Assembly (NCBI GenBank): GCA_051880035.1
Contig: JBJENE010000046.1
Location: 1-64,000, forward strand
DNA length: 64,000 nucleotides
From: Eshraghiella sp051880035
GTDB taxonomy: Bacteria > Bacillota > Clostridia > Lachnospirales > Lachnospiraceae
Direction of reading: 5' to 3'
The notes below the pieces were generated by a model. The model was not told the DNA's origin and ran no database searches. It was given only the letters and a program-made list of their open reading frames with translations. The position numbers and the translations under genes were made by a program. Below, piece by piece: positions 1 through 7,766 of this stretch (position 1 is its first letter; each line of letters starts with the position of its first letter).

Positions 1-12
1 ACTATTGCTTTT

Positions 13-47
13 GATGGTCAAAATAATGGTCAAATGACCATCCCACA
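13..47. repeat. Short palindrome and direct repeats beyond lysS 3' end
   Basis: The motif ATGGTCA occurs at about 14 and 28, and its complement TGACCAT at about 37, so positions 28-43 form a 7-bp stem around two bases. It lies 3' of lysS. In the lysS direction the stem is followed by TATTTTGACC, which is a weak U-tract, so a terminator role is only possible. Nothing else is visible in the first 77 bases. Confidence 0.3.
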
Positions 48-77
48 CCCTTCAAGCCCGCATAAATACTGGATTTT

Positions 78-1568
78 TTAGGTTGTGCTTCGCATCGTCG
101 GGAACAGCAGTACATCCCTTATCGCTGCCGAGTCGGTGAGAAGCATTACCATTCTGTCGATACCGAAACCGATTCCGCCCGTAGGAGGCATGCCGATTTC
201 AAGGGCATTTAAGAAGTCTTCATCGGTGTGGTTAGCTTCCTCATCGCCTGCCGCAAAAGCTTCTTCCTGGGCTCTGAAACGCTCTCTCTGGTCGATTGGG
301 TCATTGAGCTCGGAATATGCATTGGCCATTTCCCATCCGTTCATGAAGAACTCAAAACGCTCAGTGTATTCCGGATTCTCCGGTTTTCTCTTGGTAAGAG
401 GAGATATGTCGGTTGGGTGATCCATGAGGAATGTAGGCTGGATAAGGTGCTCCTCAACATATGTTTCGAAGAAAAGGTTGAGGATGTCACCCTTTTTGTG
501 TCTCTCCTCAAATTCAATGTTATGCTCAGAGGCTGCTTTTCTTGCTTCCTCAAGAGTATGAATTTCGTTAAAGTCAACTCCGGCATATTTTTTAACGGCA
601 TCAACCATTGTGATTCTTTCGAATGGTTTGCCAAGGTCCATCTCAACTCCGTTGTAAACGATTTTGGTGGTGCCGAGAACTTCTTTGGCCACATATCTGT
701 AAAGATTTTCGGTCAAGTCCATCATTCCGTGGTAATCTGTATATGCCTGGTAAAGCTCCATAAGAGTAAACTCAGGATTGTGTCTTGTGTCCACACCTTC
801 GTTACGGAATACTCGTCCGATTTCATATACTCTTTCAAGTCCGCCGACTATGAGACGCTTCAGGTAAAGCTCCAGAGAAATACGGAGTTTTTCGTCCTCG
901 TCAAGAGCGTTGAAATGAGTTACGAAAGGTCTGGCTGCAGCGCCGCCGGCGTTACTTACCAGCATAGGGGTCTCTACCTCCATGAAGCCCTGTCCGTCAA
1001 GATATTTTCTGATTGCGGATATGATTTTGGATCTCTTAATAAAAGTATCCTTAACCTCCGGATTCATAATCAGGTCTACATATCTTTGGCGATACCTTAA
1101 GTCTGTATTTGTCAATCCATGATACTTCTCAGGAAGTATCTGAAGGCTCTTTGTGAGAAGTGTTACCTTATCTGCATGAATTGAGATTTCACCGGTTTTG
1201 GTTTCAAAAACTTTTCCGCTTATTCCGATAATATCACCGATATCAAATTTTTTGAAATCTGCGTAATCTTCTTCGCCTATTGAATCTCTTGCTACATATG
1301 ACTGGATTGTTCCCTGTAAATCCTGAACATGGCAAAATGACGCCTTACCCATTACACGCTTCGACATCATTCGTCCGGCAATAACCACCTCGGTACCGTT
1401 AAGGGCTTCAAAATTGTCCTTAATCTCCATACTGTGATGGGTTACATCGAATTTGGTTATTTCAAACGGATTCTTTCCTCTTGAGACCAGGTCCTGTAAT
1501 TTATCTCTTCTAACCTGTAATAATGCATTAATATCCTGAACCTGCTGTTCATTGTTCTGTCCCGCCAA
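78..1568 (-). CDS. lysS: Lysine--tRNA ligase (class II)
   Basis: Charges tRNA-Lys with lysine in the cytoplasm. The protein of about 496 residues has the usual layout: an N-terminal OB-fold anticodon-binding domain (roughly residues 55-170) and a class II catalytic domain. Class II motif 2 is visible as YEIGRVFRNEGVDTRHNPEF and motif 3 as GIGFGIDRMVMLLT near the C-terminus. Length is normal for bacterial LysS. An in-frame GTG lies nine bases upstream (1577), but it overlaps the GGAG Shine-Dalgarno sequence. The TTG at 1568 sits 8 nt after GGAG and gives the family-like start MAGQNNEQ, so I chose it. The gene is 22 bases downstream of greA and most likely shares the greA promoter. Confidence 0.97.
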   Translation of the reverse strand: MAGQNNEQQVQDINALLQVRRDKLQDLVSRGKNPFEITKFDVTHHSMEIKDNFEALNGTEVVIAGRMMSKRVMGKASFCHVQDLQGTIQSYVARDSIGEEDYADFKKFDIGDIIGISGKVFETKTGEISIHADKVTLLTKSLQILPEKYHGLTNTDLRYRQRYVDLIMNPEVKDTFIKRSKIISAIRKYLDGQGFMEVETPMLVSNAGGAAARPFVTHFNALDEDEKLRISLELYLKRLIVGGLERVYEIGRVFRNEGVDTRHNPEFTLMELYQAYTDYHGMMDLTENLYRYVAKEVLGTTKIVYNGVEMDLGKPFERITMVDAVKKYAGVDFNEIHTLEEARKAASEHNIEFEERHKKGDILNLFFETYVEEHLIQPTFLMDHPTDISPLTKRKPENPEYTERFEFFMNGWEMANAYSELNDPIDQRERFRAQEEAFAAGDEEANHTDEDFLNALEIGMPPTGGIGFGIDRMVMLLTDSAAIRDVLLFPTMRSTT

Positions 1569-1590
1569 AATTTTCACTCCAATCTGATAA

Positions 1591-2073
1591 TTAATTCCTG
1601 TATACTTTAAGTATTTTGTATTCTATTTCTCCGCCGGCAGGTGTCTCAACAGTGATGCTGTCTCCCTCCTGCTTTCCGATTAAAGCCTTTCCAAGAGGAG
1701 ACTCATTGGAAATTTTATTCTCAAGGCTCTTTGCTTCTGTAGAACCTACAAGTTTAAATTCTATTTCCTCATCAAATTCACAGTCACGGACAAGTACCGT
1801 AGAACCGATATTGATTGCTCCGTTCTTGGAAACATCATCATCAGCGACTTCGGCATTTTTAAGAATCTTCTCTATTTCTTCAATTCTTGCCTCAATATCT
1901 CTCTGCTCATCTTTAGCAGCATCGTATTCGGCATTTTCTGAAAGGTCTCCCTGTTCTCTTGCCTCTTTAATCTTCTGGGCAACTTCTTTTCTCTTTACCA
2001 CCTTTAAATCCTGAAGCTCATCTTCAAGCTTCTTAAGACCCTCATATGTCATTAAGTTTTTCTTTTCTGCCAT
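1591..2073 (-). CDS. greA: Transcription elongation factor GreA
   Basis: GreA binds in the RNA polymerase secondary channel and stimulates cleavage of backtracked transcripts. The 160-residue protein has the N-terminal coiled coil with the conserved acidic tip segment (EQGDLSENAEYDAAKDEQ), where the two acidic residues act at the polymerase active site. The C-terminal FKBP-like domain follows, ending in SPLGKALIGKQEGDSITVETP. Length is typical (about 158). A GTG twelve bases further upstream is too close to the AAGG ribosome-binding sequence, so ATG 2073 is preferred. It is the first gene of a greA-lysS unit with its own strong promoter in the dusB stop region. Confidence 0.97.
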   Translation of the reverse strand: MAEKKNLMTYEGLKKLEDELQDLKVVKRKEVAQKIKEAREQGDLSENAEYDAAKDEQRDIEARIEEIEKILKNAEVADDDVSKNGAINIGSTVLVRDCEFDEEIEFKLVGSTEAKSLENKISNESPLGKALIGKQEGDSITVETPAGGEIEYKILKVYRN

Positions 2074-2129
2074 TTTACCTAACACCTTCCCTGAAATTTA
2101 TTTTATCCTTACAGATAACAATTCATAAT

Positions 2130-2159
2130 ATTATAGACTAATGAATTTTCATTTGTCAA
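2130..2159 (-). promoter_or_regulatory. Sigma-A promoter for greA-lysS
   Basis: Reading on the minus strand, a perfect -35 TTGACA (2154-2159) is separated by 18 bp from a perfect -10 TATAAT (2130-2135). The -35 overlaps the dusB stop codon. The predicted leader is about 50 nt. Confidence 0.8.
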
Positions 2160-3111
2160 TCATTCTTTTATCCAACAGCTCAAACAATTCTTCTATTGTT
2201 TCCGTCCGGTTCACTTCATTCCTAAGAGCCGAACAGTTATGAAGCCCTGTTGTGTACCATGATACATGCTTTCTAAGCTCTCTTACCGCCATAAATTCCG
2301 GTTTGTACTGCACCATTAGCAAAGCATGGCGTTTTATCATGGATTTGATTTCTTCCATGCATGGCCTTTCAGGAACCGGCTCACCGTTTAACAAAGCTTT
2401 GATTTCCCTGAAAATCCATGGATTCCCTTTGGCGCCCCTGCCGACCGCCACACCGTCACATCCCGTCTCCTTAAGCATTTTAACCGCATCAGATGCCGTA
2501 AAAATATCTCCGTTACCGAAAACCGGAATGCTTACTCTTTCGCATACCTGCCTTATTATGTCCCAATCCGCCTCACCTGAGTAAAACTGCTCCCTTGTGC
2601 GGCCGTGAACGGTTATCGCCGCAGCTCCCGACTCTTCCATTATGTGGGCAAATTCTACGGCATTTACATGTTCATCATCAAAACCCTTCCGGAATTTAAC
2701 TGTAACAGGTTTTTTGACGGCTGAAACCATTTTCTCGACTATCTTCCCGGCAAGAACGGGATTTTTCATGAGTGCAGAGCCCTCATGGTTATTTACGATT
2801 TTGGGAACCGGGCATCCCATGTTGATATCGAAAGCCGCAAAGCCAAGGTCTTCAAGTCTTGCGGCAATTTCTGCCATTATGTCAGGCTCTGAGCCGAAAA
2901 GCTGCAGTGCCACCGGGCCTTCCTCAGGTCTGTATTGTAAAAGAATATCCGTATTTTTGTTATTGTAAAGAACAGCTTTGGCACTTACCATTTCCGTAAC
3001 CATGTAATCGCATCCCTGTTCCTTACACAGGATTCTGTAAGGCAAATCGGTAACTCCCGCCATTGGCGAAAGCATTACGCCGTTACCTAATTCAATATTT
3101 CCGATTTTCAT
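2149..3111 (-). CDS. dusB: tRNA-dihydrouridine synthase (DusB-type)
   Basis: An FMN-dependent reductase that converts uridine to dihydrouridine in tRNA D-loops. The 320-residue TIM-barrel protein shows the family hallmarks: the start LSPMAGVTDLPYR, the catalytic cysteine motif in FDINMGCPVPKI, VKFRKGF, TVHGRTREQFYSG and the FMN phosphate site GNGDIF...GVAVGRGAKGNPW. Its start overlaps the stop of the small upstream gene by four bases (ATGA) with a GGAGG ribosome-binding site, so the two are translationally coupled. The symbol dusB reflects the usual annotation of Firmicutes Dus enzymes; the exact uridine targeted is not visible. Confidence 0.93.
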   Translation of the reverse strand: MKIGNIELGNGVMLSPMAGVTDLPYRILCKEQGCDYMVTEMVSAKAVLYNNKNTDILLQYRPEEGPVALQLFGSEPDIMAEIAARLEDLGFAAFDINMGCPVPKIVNNHEGSALMKNPVLAGKIVEKMVSAVKKPVTVKFRKGFDDEHVNAVEFAHIMEESGAAAITVHGRTREQFYSGEADWDIIRQVCERVSIPVFGNGDIFTASDAVKMLKETGCDGVAVGRGAKGNPWIFREIKALLNGEPVPERPCMEEIKSMIKRHALLMVQYKPEFMAVRELRKHVSWYTTGLHNCSALRNEVNRTETIEELFELLDKRMIDK

Positions 3112-3446
3112 TCAAGATTTTCCTCCGGGGTTTCTCCCAGGAAAAATACTTTGTAATACATTTCAAGAGCTTCAAAAGTCTCCGCCTTCTCCATCTGAAG
3201 TTTACGGACCTTAAGAGCTGCCCCTATTTCATCATACAGCAGGTCGCCTTCATCTGCTTCAGTTTTAATAATAAGTGTACCTTCCGGGTCAAATTCCATT
3301 ATAAATATTCCGCCTACATCCTCAGTAAAAAGTACGCTCATTATTTTTAACTCATCTTTAATTCTATCAGGCAAATCCTTGAAAGCATCATTCAGATAAA
3401 ATTTGCGGTCATATGCACTGGCTGCACATAAAACTTCGTTTTCCAT
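3108..3446 (-). CDS. Small conserved protein of unknown function upstream of dusB
   Basis: About 112 residues, acidic and soluble, with no signal peptide or membrane segment. The sequence alternates predicted strands and helices (for example MSVLFTEDVGGIFIMEF) and ends in an acidic tail. It resembles a small family found next to dusB in Lachnospiraceae, which I believe Pfam calls DUF6145, but I cannot verify this. The start is uncertain. ATG 3446 gives MENEVLC, matching my memory of relatives; a TTG at 3467 and an ATG at 3461 are also in frame. It lies between birA and dusB, overlapping dusB by four bases, so it belongs to the same operon. No function is assigned. Confidence 0.75.
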   Translation of the reverse strand: MENEVLCAASAYDRKFYLNDAFKDLPDRIKDELKIMSVLFTEDVGGIFIMEFDPEGTLIIKTEADEGDLLYDEIGAALKVRKLQMEKAETFEALEMYYKVFFLGETPEENLE

Positions 3447-3507
3447 TTTTGCACCGGGCATTTGCAAAATTACTCTGCATAAGCCTTACCCTTTTCTTAT
3501 ATTTCGT

Positions 3508-4488
3508 CTATACATATCCGTATATTCCGCGCACGGACACTTCTCCTGCCCTTACCGTATATCTTTCCCCTGCATCATTTTCCACGACAAGTTCTCCCTT
3601 ATCATTAATGCCCAAAGCTCTCCGTTTTACGGTTCCTGATGCCTCCGTTATAAAAACATCACGGTCTTTATTTACAAGAAATTTTTCATATTCTTCCTTA
3701 ATTCCGGTAAGTTTTTTGTCATTGCAGAATATCTCATAATATTTTTCAAAATACATTACAAACTTTGCTACCATCAGACTTCTGTTAATCCGGGTTCCGG
3801 ACTCTATGAAAAAAGAAGTCGCCATGCTGTTTATTTCTTCCGGAAATTCAGAAATATTGGCATTCATGCCCACTCCCAGAACAACATAATTAACAGCCTC
3901 CTGTTCAGCACTCATTTCAGTCAGAATGCCGACTGCTTTCTTTCCGTTAATTACGATATCATTAGGCCACTTTATAAGAGCATCAAGTCCCAGTTCATCC
4001 CGTATTGCCTTTGCACATGCCAGAGCGGAAACAAGTGTCACAGATGATACTTCCCATGGAGTAAGCTCCGGTCTCAGAAGAATTGACATCCATATTCCGC
4101 ATCCGGGAGGTGAAGACCATGTTCTGCCTCTTCGTCCTCTTCCTGCGGTCTGCTCTTCGGCTATGACAATAAGCCCTTCTTCGGCACCCTGTTCTGCCAG
4201 TCTTTTTACCTCATTATTCGTGGAATCTATTGTATCAAAATGCAGGATTTTATTCCCAAGCACTTTAGTCTTTAAATGACTTTTTATTTCTTCAGAAAGC
4301 AAAACATCAGGGCAGGATGTAAGATGGTATCCTCTGTTCGGAATGGATTCAATGGCATATCCTTCTGCCCTCAATGCATTGACAGCCTTCCAGACCGCAG
4401 TTCTCGATACTTCAAGTCTCTCACTTAACTCCTGTCCTGATATATAATCATCATGTTCCTTTAACATGGATAAAACTTTTTCACGCAT
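3508..4488 (-). CDS. birA: Bifunctional biotin ligase / biotin repressor BirA
   Basis: Makes biotinyl-AMP, transfers biotin to the lysine of biotin carboxyl carrier proteins, and represses biotin genes. Residues 1-60 form a winged helix (SGQELSERLEVSRTAVWKAV), so this is the bifunctional, DNA-binding form. The ligase domain has STNNEVKRLAEQG, the adenylate loop GRGRRGRTWSSPPG and KWPNDI with the catalytic-site lysine. The C-terminal SH3-like domain ends in GELVVENDAGERYTV. At 326 residues it is of normal size. It sits four bases after a small membrane-protein gene. No biotin operator was identified in the window. Confidence 0.95.
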   Translation of the reverse strand: MREKVLSMLKEHDDYISGQELSERLEVSRTAVWKAVNALRAEGYAIESIPNRGYHLTSCPDVLLSEEIKSHLKTKVLGNKILHFDTIDSTNNEVKRLAEQGAEEGLIVIAEEQTAGRGRRGRTWSSPPGCGIWMSILLRPELTPWEVSSVTLVSALACAKAIRDELGLDALIKWPNDIVINGKKAVGILTEMSAEQEAVNYVVLGVGMNANISEFPEEINSMATSFFIESGTRINRSLMVAKFVMYFEKYYEIFCNDKKLTGIKEEYEKFLVNKDRDVFITEASGTVKRRALGINDKGELVVENDAGERYTVRAGEVSVRGIYGYV

Positions 4489-4492
4489 AAGA

Positions 4493-4780
4493 TCATCCCC
4501 CTATTGCCCTGTAGCTTATAAAACTCATTGCATAAATAACTGCCGCAGTCACAAACATTGCAATTCCGGAGCCTGTCTTTTCCGTCAGGAGATGCTTAAT
4601 TCCGGTCAACAGATTCATGGTACCGCCCATCAGAAAAATAACAGGAAACATCCACATATTGGATGCGGTATCAAAAAATGTCAGAACCGCCAAAGCCACC
4701 ACGCCGACACCAAGGATAACATTAAAAATATCTATTATACATCTTATGACTTTATATATCTTTTTACCTGAAGAAAACAT
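4493..4780 (-). CDS. Small integral membrane protein, unknown function
   Basis: A 95-residue protein with three or four hydrophobic segments: roughly residues 14-34 (IIDIFNVILGVGVVALAVL), 40-58 (MWMFPVIFLMGGTMNLLTG) and 70-90 (GSGIAMFVTAAVIYAMSFIS). The N-terminus is short and basic. It lies between argF and birA with a four-base gap to birA, so it is co-transcribed with birA. I do not recognise the family. The start codon directly follows a perfect 8-bp stem whose loop contains the AGGAG ribosome-binding site (4781-4816), so translation may be structure-controlled. Confidence 0.75.
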   Translation of the reverse strand: MFSSGKKIYKVIRCIIDIFNVILGVGVVALAVLTFFDTASNMWMFPVIFLMGGTMNLLTGIKHLLTEKTGSGIAMFVTAAVIYAMSFISYRAIGG

Positions 4781-4816
4781 ACGGGGTACACTCCTGTTCT
4801 CAAAAGTTTACCCCGT
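4781..4816 (-). promoter_or_regulatory. Hairpin presenting the ribosome-binding site in its loop
   Basis: ACGGGGTA (4781-4788) and TACCCCGT (4809-4816) are perfect inverted repeats around a 20-nt loop. On the minus strand the loop holds AGGAG, and the second arm ends exactly at the ATG of the small membrane protein. There is no U-tract, so it is not a classical argF terminator. Confidence 0.55.
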
Positions 4817-4823
4817 AATCATA

Positions 4824-5762
4824 CTATAAATTTCCCAATGTTGCAACCATGACAGCCTTAATTGTGTGCATTCTGTTTTCTGCTTCATCGAATACAACAG
4901 ACTGTGGTGATTCAAAAACTTCCTCTGTAACTTCTTTTTCCTTAACCGCCGGAAGACAATGCATAAAGATTGTCTCCTTCTTGCCTGTCTTGGCCATAAG
5001 TGCTGAATTAACCTGATACGGACTTAAAAGCTTAATTCTCTCTGCAGCCTTATCCTCTTCGCCCATTGAGCACCATACATCGGTATAAAGTACATCCGCT
5101 CCCACTACTCCGTCTGTGGAATCGGTAATTGTAACGGTTGAACCCGATTCACCGGCATATCCTTTGCAAAGATCTACCAGTTCTTCTGACGGCCAGAGTT
5201 CCTTAGGTGCAATTATTGTAAAATTAACTCCCATTTTGGAACAGCCAATCATAAGACTGTTGGCCATATTGTTGCGTCCGTCTCCAAGATATACAAAATT
5301 CAGGCCCTTAAGATATCCGAAATGTTCCTTCATTGTAAGGAAATCCGCAAGAATCTGTGTAGGATGGTATTCATCCGTAAGACCGTTCCATACAGGCACA
5401 TTACTGTATTCTGCCAGCTCCTCAACCGTTTTCTGTGAAAAACCTCTGAACTCGATTCCGTCAAACATTCTTCCGAGAACCCTTGCCGTGTCCTTCACGC
5501 TTTCTTTATATCCAAGCTGGATATCATCCTTGCCGAGATATTCCGGATGTCCGCCTTCGTCAATACATCCTATTGTAAAAGAACATCTGGTTCTGGTAGA
5601 CGGTTTTTCAAATATTAAAGCGACATTCTTGCCTTTAAGGCTGTTGCCGGTAATTCCCTGTTTCTTCTTTGCCTTTAAATCTGCCGCAAGATCCAGCAAA
5701 TAATCAATCTCCTCAGCAGTAAAGTCCTTAAGTGTCAAAAAGCTTCTTCCTTTTAAATTCAT
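4824..5762 (-). CDS. argF: Ornithine carbamoyltransferase
   Basis: Condenses ornithine and carbamoyl phosphate to citrulline in arginine synthesis. The 312-residue protein has the carbamoyl-phosphate loop FEKPSTRTRCSF, the HPTQ motif as DEYHPTQILADF, and the ornithine-binding HCLP motif as FMHCLPAVKE. These distinguish it from aspartate carbamoyltransferase. An upstream TTG (5780) overlaps the ribosome-binding site; ATG 5762 lies eight bases after AAAGGGG and is the better start. A TTGACA promoter and two ATAATTATAC boxes lie upstream, consistent with ArgR control. No other arginine genes are nearby. Confidence 0.96.
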   Translation of the reverse strand: MNLKGRSFLTLKDFTAEEIDYLLDLAADLKAKKKQGITGNSLKGKNVALIFEKPSTRTRCSFTIGCIDEGGHPEYLGKDDIQLGYKESVKDTARVLGRMFDGIEFRGFSQKTVEELAEYSNVPVWNGLTDEYHPTQILADFLTMKEHFGYLKGLNFVYLGDGRNNMANSLMIGCSKMGVNFTIIAPKELWPSEELVDLCKGYAGESGSTVTITDSTDGVVGADVLYTDVWCSMGEEDKAAERIKLLSPYQVNSALMAKTGKKETIFMHCLPAVKEKEVTEEVFESPQSVVFDEAENRMHTIKAVMVATLGNL

Positions 5763-5793
5763 ATTCAAGGCCCCTTTCAAAAAAGATATTTCA

Positions 5794-5822
5794 AAGATAC
5801 CTCAGTTTCATTTGTTTGTCAA
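5794..5822 (-). promoter_or_regulatory. Sigma-A promoter for argF
   Basis: On the minus strand, -35 TTGACA (5817-5822) and -10 TATCTT (5794-5799) are spaced 17 bp apart, with a leader of about 25 nt to the ATG. Confidence 0.7.
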
Positions 5823-5854
5823 GTATAATTATACAAAATAGTGCATAATTATAC
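5823..5854. promoter_or_regulatory. Putative ArgR boxes upstream of argF
   Basis: GTATAATTATAC (5823-5834) is a perfect 12-bp palindrome touching the -35 element, and GTGCATAATTATAC (5841-5854) repeats it 18 bp further out. The pattern TGMATAATTATNCA is close to known ARG boxes, and two tandem boxes suit a hexameric ArgR. Confidence 0.5.
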
Positions 5855-5862
5855 ATTTATAC

Positions 5863-5904
5863 AAAAAAGGAACTGCAAAACACTTTTCGCAGCATTTTGC
5901 AGCC
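5863..5904 (-). terminator. Intrinsic terminator after the SPFH gene
   Basis: CTGCAAAA (5873-5880) pairs with TTTTGCAG (5895-5902). On the minus strand the stem is followed by TTCC and a run of six T. It lies about 20 bases past the SPFH stop. Confidence 0.65.
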
Positions 5905-5924
5905 CTGATAAAACATATTAAAAT

Positions 5925-6881
5925 TTATTTAGTTTCTGTATTCTGTCCTATTTCAACCAGTGACTGGGCAAGTCCTGCAATTCCCTGAATCTCGGAAGGA
6001 ATTATAATCTTGGTAGCTTTACCGTCTGCAGCTTTTGCAAAAGCTTCAAGACTCTTCATTGTAAGAACTGCCTGATCTGCACCGGCTTCTTTAATAAATC
6101 TGATACCTTCAGCATTTGCCATCTGTACGGCTCTGATTGCTTCCGCCTGACCTTCAGCCTCACGAATTGTAGCCTCTTTCTTGGCTTCTGCACGGAGAAT
6201 AGCGGCTTCTTTCTCAGCCTCAGCTTCAAGAATTGCAGATTGTTTTTTACCTTCTGCAACCGTAATGTTAGACTTCTTCTCACCTTCTGCCCTGGTTTCC
6301 ATTTCACGACGCTCGCGTTCGGCCTTCATCTGTTTCTCCATGGCATTCTGAATCTCTGCCGGAGGAATGATGTTCTTAAGTTCCACACGGTTAACTTTAA
6401 TTCCCCATGGATCAGTTGCCGTATCAAGAGCAACTCTCATCTTGGTATTAATAATTTCACGGGAAGTAAGTGTCTGGTCAAGTTCCAACTCACCGATTAT
6501 ATTACGAAGGGTGGTGGCCGTAAGATTTTCTATAGCCATAATCGGATTTTCTACACCATATGCGTAAAGCTTAGGGTCCGTAATCTGGAAAAATACGACC
6601 GTATCGATACGCATTGTAACATTATCTTTTGTGATAACAGGCTGAGGTGGGAAATCAACGACCTGTTCCTTTAAGCTCATTCTTCTTGTTGCTTTATCAA
6701 TAAAAGGCATCTTCATATGAAGTCCTACTGACCATGTTGCCTTATATGCACCAAGTCTTTCCAAAATAACCGCATGAGCCTGAGGAACTACCTTAATACA
6801 TGACACAATAATGATAAACAACACAACTGCTGCAATAACTATTGCAATCCATCCGCCTGTCTGAATACCTGCCAAAATCAT
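5925..6881 (-). CDS. SPFH/stomatin-like membrane protein (slipin/QmcA type)
   Basis: A membrane-microdomain scaffold of the stomatin-prohibitin-flotillin-HflK/C superfamily. One N-terminal membrane segment (about residues 12-33, IAIVIAAVVLFIIIVSCIKV) is followed by an SPFH domain starting VVPQAHAVILERLGAYKAT. It then has a long Ala/Glu/Lys-rich coiled coil (about 190-260) and a C-terminal stretch ending in IAGLAQSLVEIG. The in-frame GTG at 6890 abuts the nfeD stop with no room for a ribosome-binding site, while ATG 6881 follows AGGTGAATAAA, so the protein is 318 residues. It sits directly after an NfeD gene, the usual partner. The exact role is unknown; membrane quality control is the common inference. 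Confidence 0.9.
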   Translation of the reverse strand: MILAGIQTGGWIAIVIAAVVLFIIIVSCIKVVPQAHAVILERLGAYKATWSVGLHMKMPFIDKATRRMSLKEQVVDFPPQPVITKDNVTMRIDTVVFFQITDPKLYAYGVENPIMAIENLTATTLRNIIGELELDQTLTSREIINTKMRVALDTATDPWGIKVNRVELKNIIPPAEIQNAMEKQMKAERERREMETRAEGEKKSNITVAEGKKQSAILEAEAEKEAAILRAEAKKEATIREAEGQAEAIRAVQMANAEGIRFIKEAGADQAVLTMKSLEAFAKAADGKATKIIIPSEIQGIAGLAQSLVEIGQNTETK

Positions 6882-6890
6882 TTTATTCAC

Positions 6891-7331
6891 CTATCTTTCT
6901 GATTTTTTAACAATGAGTTTAACTCCGGAAATTTTCTCAACCTCAACTATGTCGCCGGCAGAAAAAATTTCATCGTCTTTACACGCTCTTGCCGTCCATT
7001 CCTGTCCGTTAATAAGCGCTGTTCCGGATTCCTCATTATTATTAATTTCTGTCAGCACTTTTGCCTTCTGTCCAATAAGGCTTTCAACATTTGTCTTACT
7101 CTGACCGGTTTTAAGAAGTTTGGTAACAACAGGTCTTGTAAAAATCAAAAGCACTAATGACACAACAAAAAATGCCGTAATCTCTGCCCACAACGGAGCA
7201 TTAAAAATTGACATAACGAATGCCACAAAGGCACCGCCTGCAAACCATATGGTAGTAAGACTGGTTGTCGCAATCTCAAAAATAATAAAAACAACCATCA
7301 AACCTAACCATACCCATACCTGAGGTTCCAT
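6891..7331 (-). CDS. NfeD family membrane protein
   Basis: A 146-residue short-form NfeD protein. The N-terminal half has three to four transmembrane helices (residues about 5-75). The C-terminal 65 residues are the OB-fold (LIGQKAKVLTEINN...GQEWTARACKD...GDIVEVEKISGVKLIV). It lacks the serine protease domain of long NfeD proteins. Such short NfeD proteins are usually encoded next to an SPFH protein, as here, and are thought to act with it in the membrane. Translation starts after AAGGAGGAG. The gene is preceded by a hairpin-repeat leader of about 350 nt with its own promoter. Confidence 0.9.
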   Translation of the reverse strand: MEPQVWVWLGLMVVFIIFEIATTSLTTIWFAGGAFVAFVMSIFNAPLWAEITAFFVVSLVLLIFTRPVVTKLLKTGQSKTNVESLIGQKAKVLTEINNNEESGTALINGQEWTARACKDDEIFSAGDIVEVEKISGVKLIVKKSER

Positions 7332-7340
7332 AAACTCCTC

Positions 7341-7670
7341 CTTACCTCGCCGCCGAGACTTTCCAAGTCGAGGGGGCCTTTCCTTACCTCGCCGCCGAAG
7401 CGTTTACGCTGAGGGGGCCTTTCCGCTTACCTCGCCGCCGAATCACGCCGCCGAGACTTTCTAAGTCGAGGGGGCATTACCTTACCACGCCGCCGAAGCG
7501 TTTACGCTGAGGGGGCATTACCTTGTTAGTCGAGGGGGCCTTTCCTTATCACGCCGCCGAAGCGTTTACGCCGAGGGGGCCTTACCTTACCTCGCCGCCG
7601 AAGCGTTCACGCTGAGGGGGCATTACCTTGTTAGCTGAGGGGGCCTTTCCTTACCATGTTAGCCGAAAGC
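7341..7670 (-). repeat. Array of imperfect hairpin repeats in the nfeD leader
   Basis: About seven imperfect units of roughly 40 bp, two of them cut to about 23 bp. On the plus strand each full unit reads CTTAC(C)TCGCCGCCGA, then a variable inner hairpin, then GAGGGGGC(C/A)TTNC. The inner stem varies as paired sequence: AGCG-TTTA-CGCT in several units, GACTT-TCC-AAGTC and GACTT-TCT-AAGTC in others, and AGCG-TTCA-CGCT in one. The outer GCCGCC can pair with GGGGGC. The array lies between the promoter at 7695-7723 and the nfeD ribosome-binding site, so it would be transcribed. It has no long reading frame and no spacer pattern. Function unknown. Confidence 0.85.
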
Positions 7671-7694
7671 TCCCATTAATCAACTACAAAACTC

Positions 7695-7723
7695 ATTTTA
7701 TCATATGCAGAAATCAATTTCAA
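7695..7723 (-). promoter_or_regulatory. Promoter for the nfeD-SPFH unit
   Basis: Minus strand -35 TTGAAA (7718-7723), 17-bp spacer, -10 TAAAAT preceded by TGA (7695-7700). A 10-bp palindrome AACAGCTGTT (7727-7736) lies just upstream and could be an operator. Transcription from here would include the whole hairpin array. Confidence 0.6.
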
Positions 7724-7766
7724 TATAACAGCTGTTAAAACAGTCTTGTCCGTACCACACCACGTA

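Noticed and set aside
228..1100. 290-residue plus-strand reading frame opposite lysS
   Set aside because: It lies wholly antisense to the well-conserved lysS and its translation has no recognisable domain or ribosome-binding site.
4781..4816. Stem as the argF terminator
   Set aside because: On the minus strand it is followed directly by a start codon and has no U-tract.
7341..7670. Repeat array as a CRISPR
   Set aside because: Units abut with no unique spacers, vary internally, and no cas genes are present.
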